From the NCBI GenBank assembly GCA_005502925.1, contig SCPD01000010.1:1-64000 (forward strand): a stretch of DNA of 64,000 nucleotides, written 5' to 3'. This DNA is from Rhizobiales bacterium Y(2018). GTDB taxonomy: Bacteria; Pseudomonadota; Alphaproteobacteria; Rhizobiales; Aestuariivirgaceae. The position numbers were made by a program, and so were the translations under genes. The notes beneath the pieces are model-generated. The model did not search any database. It was not told the origin of the DNA and saw only the letters and a program-made list of their open reading frames with translations. Below, one piece after another: positions 62,431 through 64,000 of the stretch (position 1 is its first letter; each line of letters begins with the position of its first letter).

Positions 62431-62460
62431 CAACACCGGCCCGTGCAAGGGCCGGTGTTG
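62431..62460 (+). terminator. Hairpin terminator after the cupin gene
   Basis: A perfect 12-base stem, CAACACCGGCCC (62431-62442) and GGGCCGGTGTTG (62449-62460), has a 6-base loop. The downstream sequence CACAAATTTCTG has only a short T-run, so termination may be partly Rho-dependent. It is the most stable hairpin noticed in the window. Confidence 0.7.
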
Positions 62461-62547
62461 CACAAATTTCTGTGTGCGCAGTGCTGGACGGCATGATGCT
62501 TCCCCCCTATATGTGCCCCTGCGACATTCTGTCAGGAGGGACACCAG

Positions 62548-64000
62548 ATGGCCGACGCCGTCAAGCCGAAACTTCAGCAAAAGCCCGACGTCTCCGATAT
62601 CCTGACCACAGCGGTGCGGGCGCGCGAGAACGTTAGCAAGGCGGCCAAGACCGAGGTCAGCGCCGATCCGCGCTTCGCCAACATCTCGGCCAACAGTTTT
62701 TTCAAGGTGATGTTCGCCGAGAACACAAAGCCCGAGGCCAAGCGCGAGGAAGTCGCCAAGCTCCTCACCTTCGAGGGCACGAAAGAACAGAATCGCGAGC
62801 GCATCAAGGAATTCGAGCTGTTCAAGGAATATCTCCAGAGCCAGCGCGAAGAGATGGCGCAGGAAATCATCCGGCTCACCGATACGGGCACGTTCTCCGA
62901 GCTGAAACAAGTCTATGACGACCTCAATACCTCGCTGATCCAGTTCGATGAGAGGATGCAGCCGCTGACCGACATCATCGATGCGGTCTATACCTTGCGC
63001 ACGAACGGCCTGACGCTCGACGCCTTCCAGGAGATCCTGCGCGACAGAAAGCGCGAGGAAGAGCTTCTGCGTATCAAAGATACCAAGCAGCAAGAGTTCA
63101 AACAGCTCAAATCCTCGGTCGAGAATATCCATTCCGACATCGCGGCGCTGGGCGAGAATCGCAGTTTCTTCGGCCTTGGCGGCGTCAAGGAAGAGGCCCG
63201 TATCGCGATCGCGCGCAAGAATGAAGAGCTGAAGTGGGTCGTCGACTCACTGGATAAGCTTTCGGACGAGCTTCATCAGCTCGACCAGCAGACTCCGACT
63301 GAGAGCGAGCTCGGCGAGTATGTCGAGCAGAAGAAAAAGCTGCGCGAGCTCCTCGACATCAGTGCCGACGATCACAAGCAGCGCCAGAAGGACCTGGTCG
63401 ACGCAGCGGTGAACTTCGTCAATACGGCCAAGACCCGCGTCGGTTCGGTGCGCGGGCATCTCACCAAAATGAACGACCAGGTGGAGAATCTGTTCGACGC
63501 CAACAATATGATGGGTACGGTCTATGCCATCATGAACGAAGGCATCAAGGAAGCGGCCGATGCGAATCTGAAAACCCGCGAGGCGCTGCAGCCGCCGGCA
63601 CCGGGCAGCGAAGACATGATCGCGCAAATGGCGCGCGAGCAGAAGAAGATGGCGGTCGAGCAGCATATCACCATGCTCGATGCTTCCGCCGCCGACACGA
63701 TGGCGACCTATGCCGACCTGACGTCGGGGGCCATTCGCATCAAGACAATGAAGGATGCCGTCGATCAGCAGGCGATCAAAGCGCGCGCCATGCACAGCCA
63801 GGGTATCTCAGGCGTCGCCGACCGTTTGAGCGTCGTGCTCCAGGCGGTTTCCTCGGCGGCTTTGGGCGAGGCCTCGGCCATGGCCAAGGATACGCTGCAG
63901 CAGATGGCGGAGAACACCAACAAGGTGGCGCAGAAGGAAAGCATCCGCATAGCCATGGGCATCGAGGAGCAGAATAGCGATCTCTCCAAGGCGATCGACG
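62548..64000 (+). CDS. Coiled-coil protein of unknown function, truncated at right window edge
   Basis: At least 484 residues from ATG 62548, preceded by CAGGAGGG; the frame is still open at base 64000. No signal peptide or membrane helix is seen. Composition is highly charged and helical: long heptad-like stretches at about residues 60-230 (FLAENTKPEAKREEVAKLL-type) and 225-330 (LDKLSDELHQLDQQ; YVEQKKKLRELL), then VNFVNTAKTRVGSVRGHL and DTMATYADLTSGAIRIKTM. The end resembles structural or chaperone-like coiled-coil proteins such as the TelA class, but the family is not recognised. 1.4 kb of coding is visible; what follows is outside. Confidence 0.6.
   Translation, partial: MADAVKPKLQQKPDVSDILTTAVRARENVSKAAKTEVSADPRFANISANSFFKVMFAENTKPEAKREEVAKLLTFEGTKEQNRERIKEFELFKEYLQSQREEMAQEIIRLTDTGTFSELKQVYDDLNTSLIQFDERMQPLTDIIDAVYTLRTNGLTLDAFQEILRDRKREEELLRIKDTKQQEFKQLKSSVENIHSDIAALGENRSFFGLGGVKEEARIAIARKNEELKWVVDSLDKLSDELHQLDQQTPTESELGEYVEQKKKLRELLDISADDHKQRQKDLVDAAVNFVNTAKTRVGSVRGHLTKMNDQVENLFDANNMMGTVYAIMNEGIKEAADANLKTREALQPPAPGSEDMIAQMAREQKKMAVEQHITMLDASAADTMATYADLTSGAIRIKTMKDAVDQQAIKARAMHSQGISGVADRLSVVLQAVSSAALGEASAMAKDTLQQMAENTNKVAQKESIRIAMGIEEQNSDLSKAID

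Overview
The window is chromosomal DNA of a GC-rich alphaproteobacterium, most likely of the Hyphomicrobiales/Rhizobiales type. The support is codon bias, DUF58/MoxR/DUF4159 and DUF1285-Nudix-CCA neighbourhoods, rhizobial-style inositol and polyol genes, and a Caulobacter-like ceramide gene set. No rRNA, tRNA or CRISPR was found. Accessory traits at the left edge are an IS5-type transposase remnant and a HigBA-type toxin-antitoxin pair.

Layout. 0-3.4 kb: transposase tail, YgiQ-type radical SAM protein, toxin-antitoxin. 3.4-9 kb: GNAT, then an SDR with a ribose/inositol-type ABC importer, divergent from an IolG-like dehydrogenase. 9-11.2 kb: LpxO-like hydroxylase and DegT-family PLP enzyme. 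11.3-24.9 kb: a bacterial microcompartment (BMC) locus of the RMM/aminoacetone type. It holds a PLP phospho-lyase, an amino-alcohol kinase, an AraC regulator, a CoA-acylating aldehyde dehydrogenase, two BMC-T, one BMC-P and one BMC-H shell proteins, a small probable cargo protein, a secreted RNase T2, and a reverse-strand operon of a PotABCD-type importer ending in an amino-alcohol dehydrogenase-like SDR. 24.9-31.7 kb: cysteine hydrolase divergent from an operon of TIM-barrel protein, AraM/EgsA-like dehydrogenase, HAD phosphatase, DeoR regulator, FGGY kinase and AbrB-family membrane protein, pathway unknown. 31.8-33.7 kb: two membrane-anchored unknowns and a YbaK deacylase. 33.8-51.4 kb: a large sphingolipid island. 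51.5-64 kb: housekeeping and envelope genes, including a MoxR-DUF58-BatA operon, DUF1285, CoA Nudix hydrolase, CCA transferase, a cupin and a truncated coiled-coil gene.

How the BMC genes work together (inference from known RMM enzymology): an amino alcohol such as 1-amino-2-propanol is imported by the PotABCD-type transporter and interconverted with aminoacetone by the SDR. It is then phosphorylated by the kinase and cleaved by the class III PLP enzyme to propanal, phosphate and ammonia, and propanal is oxidised to propionyl-CoA in the shell. Three separate promoters (before the lyase-kinase pair, the aldehyde dehydrogenase-shell operon and the transporter-SDR operon) carry the same tandem site, TGTCAA-N15-WGTCAAGC, followed after exactly 19 bases by a TAnnnT hexamer. 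This is the geometry of AraC-type activation overlapping the -35 position and is the strongest new regulatory observation here.

The sphingolipid island joins acyl-ACP synthetase, ACP, serine palmitoyltransferase, ceramide reductase and a ceramide-synthase-like GNAT with a tightly coupled reverse operon of HIT protein, LptF-like and LptG-like permeases, CDP-alcohol phosphotransferase, lipid kinase and a nucleotidyltransferase-like protein, plus an ABC exporter and two sugar/phospho-alcohol nucleotidyltransferases. It reads as a complete make, decorate and export route for an anionic sphingolipid, with an apparently intact GGDEF-EAL protein embedded in it.
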